DNA of 64,000 bases from Shewanella ulleungensis (GTDB taxonomy: Bacteria; Pseudomonadota; Gammaproteobacteria; Enterobacterales; Shewanellaceae): assembly GCF_014648315.1 (NCBI RefSeq), contig NZ_BMQW01000005.1, positions 62,001-126,000 on the forward strand. The letters are read 5' to 3'. A model generated the notes under the pieces. That model saw only the letters and a program-made list of their open reading frames with translations. It was not told the origin of the DNA and made no database searches. This document shows positions 45,154 to 55,249 of the stretch, piece after piece (the stretch's first letter is position 1; every line of letters starts with the position of its first letter). A program made the position numbers and the translations under genes.

Positions 45154-47844
45154 TTAGTACTCATAGCTAAACTGTAACGTGTATTCTGTGCCTGGGTCTT
45201 TGGCATACACTTGGTAGCTTTGCTGCTCGTACTCTGTAGTTTCACCTAAGATATTCTTCGCTTTTAACTTAACCGTGGTACTGGTTGTTGGGAAGAAAGT
45301 ATAAGTAAAATCTAGGCTGTGAAATGGCTTTTCATACACATCGTCTAGGCCGCCACGTCCACCATAAGCAATACGTTCACCAAACACGTTATACACTAGT
45401 GTGGCACTGTGGTAACTGTCAGACGAATCGTAACTGAGCTGCAAGTTTGCTACCCATTGCGAATGACCCGTCATACGACGAGTGTTATTTGTGGGGTCAA
45501 TCTCACCGTTAGGTTCAATTTCAATTTCTGAGTCGCCTACGGTTAAATTACCGGCCACAAAGAAGTCTTCCCAAATACTGCCTTCACTGCCCAAAAACTC
45601 AAGTTCTTGTAAAAACTCGGTTTCAACACCGTAAATGTAACCAGATTCAGCGTTATAAAACTTAAGCTGACGACCCGCTTCAGAAATACGTTGAATCGGC
45701 TCAATGGGTGCATCGACATCTTTATAAAACGCACCAACACTGAAGTTATTACCGTTATCAGAGTAGTATTCCCAACGTAAATCAAGGTTCAGAATATCTG
45801 AGCTTTCTAACTCTGGGTTACCAAAGAAATCAAAGCCTGTTACAGGGTCTTGGAAACGCACAGGTGATACTTCACGCAAGTCAGGACGAACAATCGTTTT
45901 ACTCGCGCCTAAACGCCATTGCGTGGTGTCGGTTTGTTTCCAGGTTAATGATAACGATGGGAACCAACCGTCTTCTGCGATGACATAATCGGCTAAGTCG
46001 TAGCGGCCGCCTTCGTCTGAAATTTCACCGTCAGGGTCAATAGGCAATGTTACACGGCGAAAATCTTCGTAACGCACACCCGCATAAACACGCCATACGT
46101 CGTCAAAGTCGATGTCCATACTCACAAAAACAGCATCATTTTTTTCTGCTGCTATGTAATCTTCGGTGTCGGTTGAGGCGTCTTTTAGCTCTAAATCCAA
46201 TGTGTCGTTAGTGATATTGCTGTCTGAGAAAATATCATCAAAATCACCGGCTAAAATACTGCCATTAGCATCTGTTGGACTTAAATTAACGTCTAAACCT
46301 AAACGAGTCGCATAGCTTTCACGAGTGCGTTCAAAATATTCATAACCTGTGGTGAGCTTAACAATTGCATCATCGAGATTGATTGGATAACTCAGATCCC
46401 AGCCGTAGTTGATGCTGTCGTCGTTGAGGCGGCTGTACACATATTTAGGCGCGTCTTGCGTGTTAAGGTTACGAGATAACAACTCATTATTGTCGTCTAG
46501 CACCACGTTGTAAGTGTACGACACTTCATTAGGGGCGTAACGTTCAGAACGTGCGTCAGAGTACTTCCAGTTAAACTCGGCATCATTTAAGTCTTCAATA
46601 AAATGATGGCCTTTAATCTGGTTACTGATTAATGTGCGTTCTTCATAATCGATATTATAAACTTGCAGCGCATTTGGCTCGCCAAGAGTATCGATGGTTT
46701 CTTCAATACCGAGCGACACATCATCAGAGGTGTCTTGTAGATAGGTAGTGAAAGTTTCGATTTTGTGGTTGTAGCCAATTTCTAACCCTAGGTTAAGCAT
46801 GCCCGACACTTGCACAATCGAGTCGGTGCCCACTGTGTCTTTTTGGTTTTCAATTTGCACCTGGCTGCTGTCGCCGTCTAACTCAACTTCTCGCTTGGTG
46901 TAGTTTTCGGCTTGTTTTTTATAAGACACTGCCGACAAAGCACCAAAAATAATGTCGTCGGTAATGTCCCAACGGTCACCAATGGCAATATCACCACGTA
47001 CTGCTGGATCGGTACTTTGATTTTGTATTGTCATATCGCGATATAAGCCCAAGGCTAGGTCGCGGTTAATGGTTTGTGCAGCCTGATAATTAACAGTACC
47101 GTTTGAGCCACTTACGATATCAATTGGGCTGATGCCACCATATTGTCCAATGGTGTCATTAATGTTACTCGGCATGCTACGTGTGCCGTCATCTTGGCCT
47201 GTCCAGTCATTGCCACCACCATTGTAAGTGTAACTGTCGTCTGAGTCGTTGGTATTGTAACGGCCGCCCACTGAGGCTTTAAAAAAGAAATCAGCAGGAA
47301 TGGATTTAGTACGAATATCGACATGTCCGCCACCAAATGCGGCAGGAGAATTAGCAGACGCTGACTTTTGCACTGACAGTGATTCGATAATCGATGCTGG
47401 AAACATATCTAATGGCACAACATTACGTGTTGGATCTGGCGATGGCACTGTGGCACCGTTTAATGAGGTGCTTGAATAACGCTCACCTAAACCACGTACA
47501 TAAATAAATTTACCATCTTTAAGAGTTAACCCAGTCACACGACGCAGCGCTGCGGCAGCGTCACCGTCACCCGTTCTTGAAATTTGTTCTGAGCCCATAA
47601 TATCGGCTACAGCAATTTGTTCACGACGTTCTTCAGTGGCTTCTGAGGCTGAGCTACGTAAACGCCCGGTCACTGAAATAACCTCAATCGGTTCAATCGG
47701 AATCACTTCACCAGGATCGCGTACTGGCGTGAGTTCAGGTTCTTGCGAGTATACGGGGGTAGCTGCTAATAATGTCGCCGCAGAAATCACAGAGATAATG
47801 GCAAGGCTTAACTTATTAACGGTAAAACTCGGCTTGGTTTTCAT
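45154..47844 (-). CDS. TonB-dependent outer-membrane receptor
   Basis: 896 aa with a long signal peptide (AIISVISAATLLAATPVYS). Plug domain: SEATEERREQIAVADIMGSEQISRTGDGDAA region, then GLTLKDGKFIYVRGLGERYSS; barrel to the C-terminus (TEYTLQFSYEY, aromatic end). An EPIEVISVTG TonB-box-like stretch follows the signal peptide. It imports a substrate with TonB energy; the ligand is unknown. It lies 84 bp after the duplicated lipoprotein gene on the same strand, and the two probably form one operon. Confidence 0.93.
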   Translation of the reverse strand: MKTKPSFTVNKLSLAIISVISAATLLAATPVYSQEPELTPVRDPGEVIPIEPIEVISVTGRLRSSASEATEERREQIAVADIMGSEQISRTGDGDAAAALRRVTGLTLKDGKFIYVRGLGERYSSTSLNGATVPSPDPTRNVVPLDMFPASIIESLSVQKSASANSPAAFGGGHVDIRTKSIPADFFFKASVGGRYNTNDSDDSYTYNGGGNDWTGQDDGTRSMPSNINDTIGQYGGISPIDIVSGSNGTVNYQAAQTINRDLALGLYRDMTIQNQSTDPAVRGDIAIGDRWDITDDIIFGALSAVSYKKQAENYTKREVELDGDSSQVQIENQKDTVGTDSIVQVSGMLNLGLEIGYNHKIETFTTYLQDTSDDVSLGIEETIDTLGEPNALQVYNIDYEERTLISNQIKGHHFIEDLNDAEFNWKYSDARSERYAPNEVSYTYNVVLDDNNELLSRNLNTQDAPKYVYSRLNDDSINYGWDLSYPINLDDAIVKLTTGYEYFERTRESYATRLGLDVNLSPTDANGSILAGDFDDIFSDSNITNDTLDLELKDASTDTEDYIAAEKNDAVFVSMDIDFDDVWRVYAGVRYEDFRRVTLPIDPDGEISDEGGRYDLADYVIAEDGWFPSLSLTWKQTDTTQWRLGASKTIVRPDLREVSPVRFQDPVTGFDFFGNPELESSDILNLDLRWEYYSDNGNNFSVGAFYKDVDAPIEPIQRISEAGRQLKFYNAESGYIYGVETEFLQELEFLGSEGSIWEDFFVAGNLTVGDSEIEIEPNGEIDPTNNTRRMTGHSQWVANLQLSYDSSDSYHSATLVYNVFGERIAYGGRGGLDDVYEKPFHSLDFTYTFFPTTSTTVKLKAKNILGETTEYEQQSYQVYAKDPGTEYTLQFSYEY

Positions 47845-47928
47845 ACTTATACTATCCTGTATGCGGTTCAGAGATAGCCGCCCTTGCGAGCGGCTATTAA
47901 TAGGTCACTGATTACTTAATCAAGGTGA

Positions 47929-50745
47929 TTATTGTGGGTCAAAAGCCCAACCTTGACGCCAGTCAGTCTGGCCATCGAATGCACCAATGTAATTGGTTGA
48001 TTCGAAGAAGCTGTCATCCGTGCTTAAGTCTTTACCAGTACCAAGAAGCGTTGTATCTGTTGCTGCTGGCATACCATCGGTAATGCTGACAACCGAAGCA
48101 GAATTACCTTCTTGGCCTAAGAACCAAGTTTCAGTTCTTATTTCTGTCGTACCAGAAGTTTTGAATGGCTCATTACAGTCAATGATTGAGTGAGTCATTA
48201 CTAATGTACCCGCATTAACGTTATCAACTAAGCTAGATACTGAACCGTCTAGTTCTAAACATTCACCCGATTCAGTTTCAGCAGTGCTACCTTTACGGCC
48301 TTGTACCAGCACGTTATAAAGCTCACCTGCAGTACCAACACGTAATAAGATGCCTTCACCACTATCGCCACTCGCGTTAGCGGTATCTGTTCCAGGTAGA
48401 ATAGTGAAGTTAGATAATTTAGGCGCAGACACTGGCGTAGCTGATGCTCCTGAACTGCTACTATCAGCTTCAATACCACGGTTTGCGTTACCATCTTCAT
48501 GAGTGATGTAAACGAACTGGGCTTTACCTGTCCAGCCATTGGTCCAATCTAATGAGTCATCAAAGTTTTCTGTTAAGTAAACGTATTTCAAGTTGACAGC
48601 GCCACCCCAAAACTCTACGCCATCGTCGCCGTTAGCATGCACTTGGATATGGTCCACTTGTGTACCGCTACCCACTGCTGCAAACGAGATACCGTTCATT
48701 TCTTGAGTGTCATTAACTTTAAAGCCAGCGTATTTAACAACTACATAGCTGATTTGACCGCTGTTATCAGTATTGTCGTTACCACCATAAGGGAAGTCGC
48801 CTACTTCAAACGATGCATCACAGGCATTTTTGTCTGGGCATGTGTTAGTTAATCCATTACCCAGAATAACCAAACCACCCCATTGACCACGTTCACCTTC
48901 AGCACCAGCAATCACATCTTCTTCAGAAGTCATGATAATTGGATAATCAGCAGTACCTTGGGCCATAATTTTAGAACCACGGCTAACCGCAATGTAGCTG
49001 TTAGAGGTAGCAAACAACTTAACACCTGCTTGAATCGCTAATGTTGCCGATGTAGATTTATCTGCACCTACAAGTACCGCGCCACCATCAATTTTGTACA
49101 TCACATTTTGGCCTGCAAGCAATGTGGTATTGCTTAGCACGTTGCCTTCAAGCGTACAGATTAATGTGACTGATGAGTCTTTATATAAGCCTGCTACAGC
49201 ATCAGATGCAGTCGTTCCTACCGGACAAGATGTCATGACAGGTAATTCTGCTGGTGCGGTATCTACATCATCATGAATAGCGGTAGTCCAACCGACAGTC
49301 CAATCATTTGTGCCATCAAAAGCACCGATATAGTTAGCATTTTCTAAACGAGCATCAACATTGCTTAAGTCTGCTTTACCGCCAGTTAATGCAACAGATG
49401 ATGAGTTAGGCATATAATCTGTAAGATCAGATGCACCAACTAAGTTGCCATCCTGGCCGTTAAACCATGCTTCTACATCTAGTGCCAATGTTGTGCCTGC
49501 AGTTGCATCTACTTTTGCATCTTTAAATGGCTCAACACAGTCAATTAAGCTGTTTTGCATAGTTAACTCTGCCGTATTGGCATTGCTCACTGTGGTGTCA
49601 TCGTTAATTTCTAAACATTCACCTGAGTCCACATCACCTTTAACTAAAACGTTATAAGCATGAGCACCAGTGCCTTTACGGAATAAAATCCCTTCAGCAT
49701 CGTCGCCGCCGCTGTTAGTTCCGTTAGCAACTTGAATTGTAATGTTAGCTAAAGCAGGTTGCGACATAGGTGATGCCGATGCATCGCTGCTGCTGTCTGC
49801 TTCTATACCACGGTTAGAACCATTGTCGGCTTGACGAATATAAACGTGCTGCGCGCTACCTTGCCAACCGTTAGTCCAATCTAAAGAGTCATCAAAGTTT
49901 TCAGTCAGTACTACATTTGAAATTGAAACATTACCGCCCCAAAATTCAACGCCGTCATCGTTATTTAAATGAATTTGAATATGATCAACTTCAGTACCAG
50001 CACCTACACCAGCAAAGCTAATACCGTTCATCTCTTGGGTGTCGTTGATTTTAAAACCACCAAACTCAACACGAACATATTTAATTGAACCAGAGCTATC
50101 TTCTGTGTCATCACCGCCGTAACTATAGTTACCGACTTCAAATGATGCGTCACAATTGGTGAGGTCTGGACAGCTGTTTACCGGTGCATTACCCAGTAAC
50201 ACTAAGCCACCCCATTGACCGGCCTCGCCTTCTTCACCTAAACCAGCTTCAACAGAAGTAAATACGATAGGTTCAGCTGCAGTACCTTCAGCCATGATTT
50301 TTGAACCACGATTAATCACTAGGTATGAATCGCTACCACCTAGAATGGTCGTGCCTGGTAGAATTGATAACTCAATCGAGTTTTCGTTATCACCGCCGGC
50401 TATAACTGGGCCGTCTAATTGCCATACAACGTCATCGCCTAACATGATTAGGTCGCCATCTTGGCCGCCGGTGGTAATAGTTGATGCCGCTGTAGAAGGC
50501 GCAAGTGTCCCCTCTAATACCCAAACTTCTTTACCACCAACCGTTGTCGAACTTTTTGTCGCAAAGCCGCTGTAAGATAATTCTTGAGCGCTTTGCGTTG
50601 GTGTTGTTGGCGTAGTAGGGGTAGTCGGTGTTGTGGTTTCAGTACCCGTGCTGATATTGATATCACCACCACATCCAGCAAGACCTAACGTGGCAGCAAG
50701 CGCTGTTGAAAGAGCAGTTAGTTTAAAAAGGTTTTTCAGTTCCAT
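47929..50745 (-). CDS. Large lipoprotein with two tandem beta-helix-like halves
   Basis: About 938 aa. Lipobox LGLAGCGG, a TPTTPTTPTTPT linker, then two homologous halves (about residues 55-490 and 500-938). Each has GQWGGLV(L/I)LGN, CDASFEVG, NDTQEMNGISFA, DDGVEFWGG, ENFDDSLDWTNGW and RGIEADSSS. The pattern suggests parallel beta-helix domains exposed on the outer membrane. It probably captures or processes the ligand of the neighbouring TonB receptor. ATG 50745 has GGAG 6 nt upstream. Relatives are often misnamed 'multidrug transporter'. Confidence 0.8.
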   Translation of the reverse strand: MELKNLFKLTALSTALAATLGLAGCGGDINISTGTETTTPTTPTTPTTPTQSAQELSYSGFATKSSTTVGGKEVWVLEGTLAPSTAASTITTGGQDGDLIMLGDDVVWQLDGPVIAGGDNENSIELSILPGTTILGGSDSYLVINRGSKIMAEGTAAEPIVFTSVEAGLGEEGEAGQWGGLVLLGNAPVNSCPDLTNCDASFEVGNYSYGGDDTEDSSGSIKYVRVEFGGFKINDTQEMNGISFAGVGAGTEVDHIQIHLNNDDGVEFWGGNVSISNVVLTENFDDSLDWTNGWQGSAQHVYIRQADNGSNRGIEADSSSDASASPMSQPALANITIQVANGTNSGGDDAEGILFRKGTGAHAYNVLVKGDVDSGECLEINDDTTVSNANTAELTMQNSLIDCVEPFKDAKVDATAGTTLALDVEAWFNGQDGNLVGASDLTDYMPNSSSVALTGGKADLSNVDARLENANYIGAFDGTNDWTVGWTTAIHDDVDTAPAELPVMTSCPVGTTASDAVAGLYKDSSVTLICTLEGNVLSNTTLLAGQNVMYKIDGGAVLVGADKSTSATLAIQAGVKLFATSNSYIAVSRGSKIMAQGTADYPIIMTSEEDVIAGAEGERGQWGGLVILGNGLTNTCPDKNACDASFEVGDFPYGGNDNTDNSGQISYVVVKYAGFKVNDTQEMNGISFAAVGSGTQVDHIQVHANGDDGVEFWGGAVNLKYVYLTENFDDSLDWTNGWTGKAQFVYITHEDGNANRGIEADSSSSGASATPVSAPKLSNFTILPGTDTANASGDSGEGILLRVGTAGELYNVLVQGRKGSTAETESGECLELDGSVSSLVDNVNAGTLVMTHSIIDCNEPFKTSGTTEIRTETWFLGQEGNSASVVSITDGMPAATDTTLLGTGKDLSTDDSFFESTNYIGAFDGQTDWRQGWAFDPQ

Positions 50746-50791
50746 TGTCATCTCCGAAGACGGACGTAAGCATGTGAGTTAGTTGGCTGGA

Positions 50792-50839
50792 TGACAAGCT
50801 AACCTGCAAAAATGACAAAAAGACTGCGCAAAAGTGACA
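50792..50839 (-). promoter_or_regulatory. Candidate PhoB-like repeat array upstream of the lipoprotein gene
   Basis: On the minus strand TGTCA occurs three times (plus-strand TGACA at 50792, 50813 and 50835), spaced 21 and 22 bp, two of them as TGTCA(C/T)TTTTG. Twice the 11-bp Pho-box period, so suggestive only. Confidence 0.35.
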
Positions 50840-50974
50840 ATAACATTTCAATAACATTGCAGAATTATGCAAATTCAATGGACATGCGGCTTAGGAGGGA
50901 TTTATCGCAGAATAAAATCTTAACAAAAAAGACAAAAAAATAACTTTAATTGAATATCGACAACACAAAGCGGT

Positions 50975-51349
50975 TCATATGATGCTTGTGTAGAGTGTCC
51001 ATATACCAAATGTTAACGCAGCAAGTCCTGCAGGCTTAAACCAACTGACGCAATGCTTTGCGGCGGATACGGCAAATTTTTTATGGTGTTTTTCTGTCAT
51101 GAAGACTAATGCAATAGCAACGAGAAACAATAAGTTACCAATAAACTCAAATATAAGTGGGTAAGCAGTATTATGGGCGTCTAATAATAAAGCGGCGCCA
51201 ATAGCTAAGCGCGAAATGATTTCGAAGTAATGGAAGTAGCGTTTACGGCTAAAGACGATAATAGCATCAGCAAATGCGACCGGTTTATACAGCATGAACA
51301 GCCCAAAAAAACAGATGCTAACGCCCCAAATACTAATTAATATGGCCAT
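50975..51349 (-). CDS. Small four-helix membrane protein, unknown
   Basis: 124 aa with about four hydrophobic helices (SIWGVSICFFGLFMLY; LAIGAALLLDAH; FIGNLLFLVAIALVF; FKPAGLAALTFGIWTLY). No clear ribosome-binding site before ATG. No family recognised. It is a separate unit upstream of the lipoprotein gene. Confidence 0.6.
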   Translation of the reverse strand: MAILISIWGVSICFFGLFMLYKPVAFADAIIVFSRKRYFHYFEIISRLAIGAALLLDAHNTAYPLIFEFIGNLLFLVAIALVFMTEKHHKKFAVSAAKHCVSWFKPAGLAALTFGIWTLYTSII

Positions 51350-51689
51350 GTTGAGTCTGTAATATAATGTCCTTACACCATATTAACACCGAACAAATGT
51401 AATAAAAATGTTAATCTTTGTGGGCGATTTTTACTACACGATTAAATTGACCAGCTGACTATATTAGATTGTAGAATAAGTGACTTTTGAGTCAATATTA
51501 TCAGCGGAACACGCTCAAAACATACAGGAAACGCCACCTGTCACACACGTAAAAATCTTAATTAAGTTAATCTACAACTCATTGACAATAAATAAATAAA
51601 TATTAATAAATACTCATAAAACCAGTTTAGTCTAATTTAATGCTAAAATAGCCATAAGATACAGTCTTACTTGCCTATGGAGTGCCAAG
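51350..51689. other. Divergent promoter gap, 340 bp
   Basis: AT-rich sequence between the small membrane protein and the antiporter gene. I see no gene, repeat or clear operator. Confidence 0.4.
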
Positions 51690-52898
51690 ATGCCACCAGA
51701 CATTATTATATTAGGAATATCAATTCTTATTGCTATAGGCATTTTACTCCACCACCCATCTAAAACATTGGGCTTACCATCGTTATTGATTTTTATGGGC
51801 GTTGGCCTGGCTTTTGGTAATGGTGAGTTTGGTTTTGTTTACGATGATTTACAGCTTACATCGGTTATCGGCACTATTGCCTTAAACACCATAGTGTTCG
51901 TGGGAGGGCTAAACACCCCCATGAAGCACATACGCTTTGCCTGGAAAGAAGGCGGCATGCTGTCTAGCGCAGGCGTTATCTTTACCACTATTATTTTTGG
52001 CTTTATATTGAATGCGTTACTCGATTTCAATCTCATTACGTGTATGCTGTTTGCTGCAGTAGTCTCATCTACAGACGCGGCTGCGGTCTTTTCAATTCTA
52101 GAATCTAAAAAGCTTAAATTAAAGCATGGAACGGGTACTATTTTAGAGTTCGAATCGGCCACCAATGACCCCATAGCCCTGCTCATGGTAATAATGCTAA
52201 CTGACTTTATTATTAACAGTGCTAGTGGTACGCCAACGGCTTTGTCTATTGTCACAAGCTTAGGCCAGCAAATTGGTGTTGGTGCGGTAATCGGCTTAAT
52301 TATGGGAAAACTGTCAGTTTGGGCACTAAACAATATCAAACTGCCAGAATTTGGACTTATCCCAGTATTTATTCTGGCAGCATTTACCATTACCGTTTCC
52401 AGCACTGAAATTTTAGGCGGCAACGAGTTAATTGCGGTGTACATTGCAGGTGTCATCATTGGTAACTATTTAAAGAAAGGAGCAGAAGTTAGTAAGCATT
52501 TCTTTAATGGCATATCGTGGTTAGCGCAGTCATTAATGTTTATTATTTTAGGCTTACAGATATTTCCTCAACAATTAATGCCTGTATTCACTGTCTCATT
52601 ATTGCCTGCCATACTGCTTATCTTGGTTGCTAGGCCATTAGCAGTACAGTTATGTTATTTACCCTTTAGGCAAGCCAGCTGGCGTAAGCGTTTATTTGTT
52701 TCCATGATTGGATTAAAAGGAGCGACACCGATTGTATTTGCACTGATCCCAGCAGCTGCTGGCGTTGAAGGCTCGCGAGAAATGATCCACATGGTGTTTT
52801 TCATTGTGCTAATTTCGGTCATTATTCAAGGCGCAGCAATTGAACCCTTGGCAAATAAATTGAAATTGAATTTAAAACCCAAAAAGCCTCCTCAATAA
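51690..52898 (+). CDS. CPA1-type cation:proton antiporter, NhaP2-like core
   Basis: 402 aa, 12-13 hydrophobic segments. Family core: FVGGLNTPMKHIRFAWKEGG, AAVVSSTDAAAVFSIL, LEFESATNDPIALL (ND ion-binding pair). It matches the membrane part of NhaP2/CvrA K+/H+ antiporters but ends right after the last helix, lacking their cytoplasmic TrkA_C/CorC-like regulatory domain. GGAG precedes ATG. Confidence 0.88.
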   Translation: MPPDIIILGISILIAIGILLHHPSKTLGLPSLLIFMGVGLAFGNGEFGFVYDDLQLTSVIGTIALNTIVFVGGLNTPMKHIRFAWKEGGMLSSAGVIFTTIIFGFILNALLDFNLITCMLFAAVVSSTDAAAVFSILESKKLKLKHGTGTILEFESATNDPIALLMVIMLTDFIINSASGTPTALSIVTSLGQQIGVGAVIGLIMGKLSVWALNNIKLPEFGLIPVFILAAFTITVSSTEILGGNELIAVYIAGVIIGNYLKKGAEVSKHFFNGISWLAQSLMFIILGLQIFPQQLMPVFTVSLLPAILLILVARPLAVQLCYLPFRQASWRKRLFVSMIGLKGATPIVFALIPAAAGVEGSREMIHMVFFIVLISVIIQGAAIEPLANKLKLNLKPKKPPQ

Positions 52899-52910
52899 TC
52901 ATTAGCTACA

Positions 52911-52937
52911 AAAAAACCAGTTGGGAGTACCAACTGG
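52911..52937. terminator. Terminator between the antiporter and DUF3012 genes
   Basis: Stem CCAGTTGG / CCAACTGG, loop GAGTA, U run on the minus strand. Confidence 0.78.
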
Positions 52938-52987
52938 CTTAATAAAAGTTGTCTACCTATTTTAAGGTTAGACACACCCACTAACGT

Positions 52988-53164
52988 TTATTTAAATACG
53001 CAATGTTTAGCGTAATCAGCGGCTTCATTTGCGGTCCAATCACCACTTTCTTTTTCTTTCATTTGCTTACACCAAGCATCGCTGCCCACTTCAGGAGCAC
53101 AAGCCGTTAAGCTAAGAGTTAATAATAATGCGCTTGAAGCTGCAACTAATTTTGATAAAGACAT
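52988..53164 (-). CDS. DUF3012 small lipoprotein
   Basis: 58 aa: lipoprotein signal with lipobox LTACA, then the conserved DUF3012 body APEVGSDAWCKQMKEK, GDWTANEAADYAKHC. Start at ATG 53164 (AAGGA upstream); a longer frame would overlap the neighbouring gene. Function unknown. Confidence 0.88.
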   Translation of the reverse strand: MSLSKLVAASSALLLTLSLTACAPEVGSDAWCKQMKEKESGDWTANEAADYAKHCVFK

Positions 53165-53232
53165 AAATAAGCCATCCTTTTCTAATAAATATTCGGAGTT
53201 TGTTGACTGTTTAGGCATCAGCAAACCATAAA

Positions 53233-53598
53233 CTAACACTTTGAACGTTTAGCAATCCACGCAATAGCATCTTGTTTTTGCGATAACGGAAACCATGCTA
53301 CCTCACCTTGCATAAATGGTCCCATTAAACGTACAGCATTACCCACCCAGTCTGGGCCGCCAACAAAAACTAGTGCGTCAAAAGCAGGTAATTGCACTTC
53401 GCCACTGCCCGTTAATGAGCCAAAGTCCCAGCCTTCAAGCAATACGTCGGCTTCGATATACAAACAGACTTGACCCCAATCTTTACGATAGGCACGAATA
53501 GCTGGCTGCAAACGGGTACGGTAATCTGGCGCAGATAAGCGACCACTGACAAATAAACTAATGACACCCTTGGTAATATCGGGAATTTGACACAACAT
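53233..53598 (-). CDS. STAS/SEC14 (SpoIIAA-like) domain protein
   Basis: 121 aa with the SpoIIAA-like layout (LSAPDYRTRLQPAIRAY; VCLYIEADVLLEGWDFGSL; DALVFVGGPDWVGN). Possible lipid- or protein-binding role, not established. GGAG precedes ATG. Confidence 0.8.
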   Translation of the reverse strand: MLCQIPDITKGVISLFVSGRLSAPDYRTRLQPAIRAYRKDWGQVCLYIEADVLLEGWDFGSLTGSGEVQLPAFDALVFVGGPDWVGNAVRLMGPFMQGEVAWFPLSQKQDAIAWIAKRSKC

Positions 53599-53861
53599 AA
53601 CGCTAACTCCAGCCTTATCATCAGGCGATAGAACAGGCTTTATACGGTGATGCTATCGTGTAAAGCAATAATGGCGCTCATAATAGCAAAACTCTGCAAT
53701 TGATTTCATTAAATATGCAATAACTCAGAGCACAGTCAGATTTTTAGTTCTGCCATTCAAAGTTAACACCCAGGCGGATAAATACCCAGCGCTGAAATAC
53801 ATGGTTAATTACGGTATAATGAGCTGATATTGAATAAATTTAAGGGGACTTCCTCAACAGA

Positions 53862-54278
53862 ATGATACAAATTACTCAACGAGTCATATTGCAAGACAAC
53901 GAAGTCGAATGGCAGTTTGTGCGCTCAAGTGGCGCAGGCGGTCAAAATGTCAATAAAGTATCGACTGCGGCCCAGCTTAGCTTCGATATTGCGTCATCGT
54001 CTTTGCCTGAGTTTTACCAACAAAAGCTGTTAGCTAAAGCCGATCACCGCATTACTAAAAGCGGGAAAATCGTCATTAAATGCCAACAATCAAGAAGCCA
54101 GGATTTTAATCGCCAAACCGCGTTAGAACAATTTATTGAGCTGGTAAAAAGTGTCGGCATTGTACAAAAGAAGCGTATACCGACCAAAGCGACCAAAGGC
54201 AGCCAAACAAGACGGATAGAAACCAAAAAGCAGCGTGGCGCCACCAAAGCCATGCGCCAAAATAAAACCGGCTATTAA
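53862..54278 (+). CDS. arfB: Alternative ribosome-rescue factor / peptidyl-tRNA hydrolase ArfB
   Basis: 138 aa. The catalytic GGQ is in RSSGAGGQNVNKVSTA at about residues 26-28, as in release factors; the basic C-terminal tail (KKRIPTKATKGSQTRRIETKK region) inserts in the mRNA channel of stalled ribosomes. It hydrolyses peptidyl-tRNA on non-stop complexes. Normal length. Confidence 0.94.
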   Translation: MIQITQRVILQDNEVEWQFVRSSGAGGQNVNKVSTAAQLSFDIASSSLPEFYQQKLLAKADHRITKSGKIVIKCQQSRSQDFNRQTALEQFIELVKSVGIVQKKRIPTKATKGSQTRRIETKKQRGATKAMRQNKTGY

Positions 54279-54379
54279 TACATCTTTAGCCATTAGATGA
54301 ACATTTTTAGGTTTACCACGCGCGCATCTTCAGTAAGAATGGAATCAATCGCTTAATCGTCCACAATACAGGAAGTCCC

Positions 54380-54832
54380 ATGAGCAGCACTGCCAAAATT
54401 TTAGTGATCAATGGCCCAAATCTAAATTTGCTTGGCCGTCGCGAGCCGGGTCATTATGGCCATCAAACCTTAGCCACCATTGTGAGCGATTTAACCGCTG
54501 CCGCTAACCAAGCAGATATCAGTTTAGAGCACATTCAATCAAACGCTGAATACCAACTTATTGATGCTATTCATGCAACTGATGCCCAGTTTATTATTAT
54601 CAATCCAGCAGCTTTTACCCACACCAGTGTTGCTCTGCGTGACGCGATACTCGGCGTTGCTATTCCGTTTATTGAAGTGCATTTATCAAATGTGCATGCG
54701 CGCGAGCCTTTTAGACATCATTCGTATTTTTCTGACAAAGCCCAAGGGGTTATTTGCGGCTTAGGTGCACAAGGCTATGATTTTGCTCTGCAAGCGGCTA
54801 TAAAATACCTAAAAGAGCACAATAAAGGATAA
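54380..54832 (+). CDS. aroQ: Type II 3-dehydroquinate dehydratase
   Basis: 150 aa shikimate-pathway enzyme. Motifs: [21 protein letters not shown] (catalytic Tyr and Arg), [47 protein letters not shown]. Followed 3 bp later by the DUF3859 gene, which is probably co-transcribed. Confidence 0.96.
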   Translation: MSSTAKILVINGPNLNLLGRREPGHYGHQTLATIVSDLTAAANQADISLEHIQSNAEYQLIDAIHATDAQFIIINPAAFTHTSVALRDAILGVAIPFIEVHLSNVHAREPFRHHSYFSDKAQGVICGLGAQGYDFALQAAIKYLKEHNKG

Positions 54833-54835
54833 GGT

Positions 54836-55228
54836 TTGAGTAAGCTAAAAGCCGACGTCAGCATTATCTACAGCGGCATATTCAGCCAGTGGGACAACCA
54901 GAGTGATGACTTGCCACGTTTTTTAGAGGCGACGGTTCACGTTCCAGCGATTATTGATACTGAGTTTGGCTTTATTGTTCGAATCAAAAAAGCCAAAAAC
55001 CAGGTGCTCACTTATTGCATATATCATCCTGATATTCCAGACGACCAAGGTAATGTGCGCCCACCGTTTGATGGAGAGGTTTTCATTAAAGAAAACGATT
55101 GGCGCTTTTACTTAGGCGATTGCATTTGGGCACCTGTGAGTAATAAGCTTGGTAACTGGCGAATGACGCTTGAGCTCAATGGAAAAATTGTTGCCGATAA
55201 AACCTTTAAGGTATATCTCCCCGAATAA
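54836..55228 (+). CDS. DUF3859 protein
   Basis: 130 aa, compact beta-rich protein of the DUF3859 family (SIIYSGIFSQWD; LGDCIWAPVSNKLGNWRM). Function unknown. It starts at TTG with AAAGGA 6 nt upstream, 3 bp after aroQ. Its last 138 bp are duplicated downstream (see 55509). Confidence 0.82.
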   Translation: MSKLKADVSIIYSGIFSQWDNQSDDLPRFLEATVHVPAIIDTEFGFIVRIKKAKNQVLTYCIYHPDIPDDQGNVRPPFDGEVFIKENDWRFYLGDCIWAPVSNKLGNWRMTLELNGKIVADKTFKVYLPE

Positions 55229-55249
55229 AGTGAAGACGCTCGATTTCAG

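Noticed and set aside
48255..48539. Minus-strand frame inside the large lipoprotein gene
   Set aside because: It is an alternative frame of a coherent 938-aa protein with internal homology and has no start signal.
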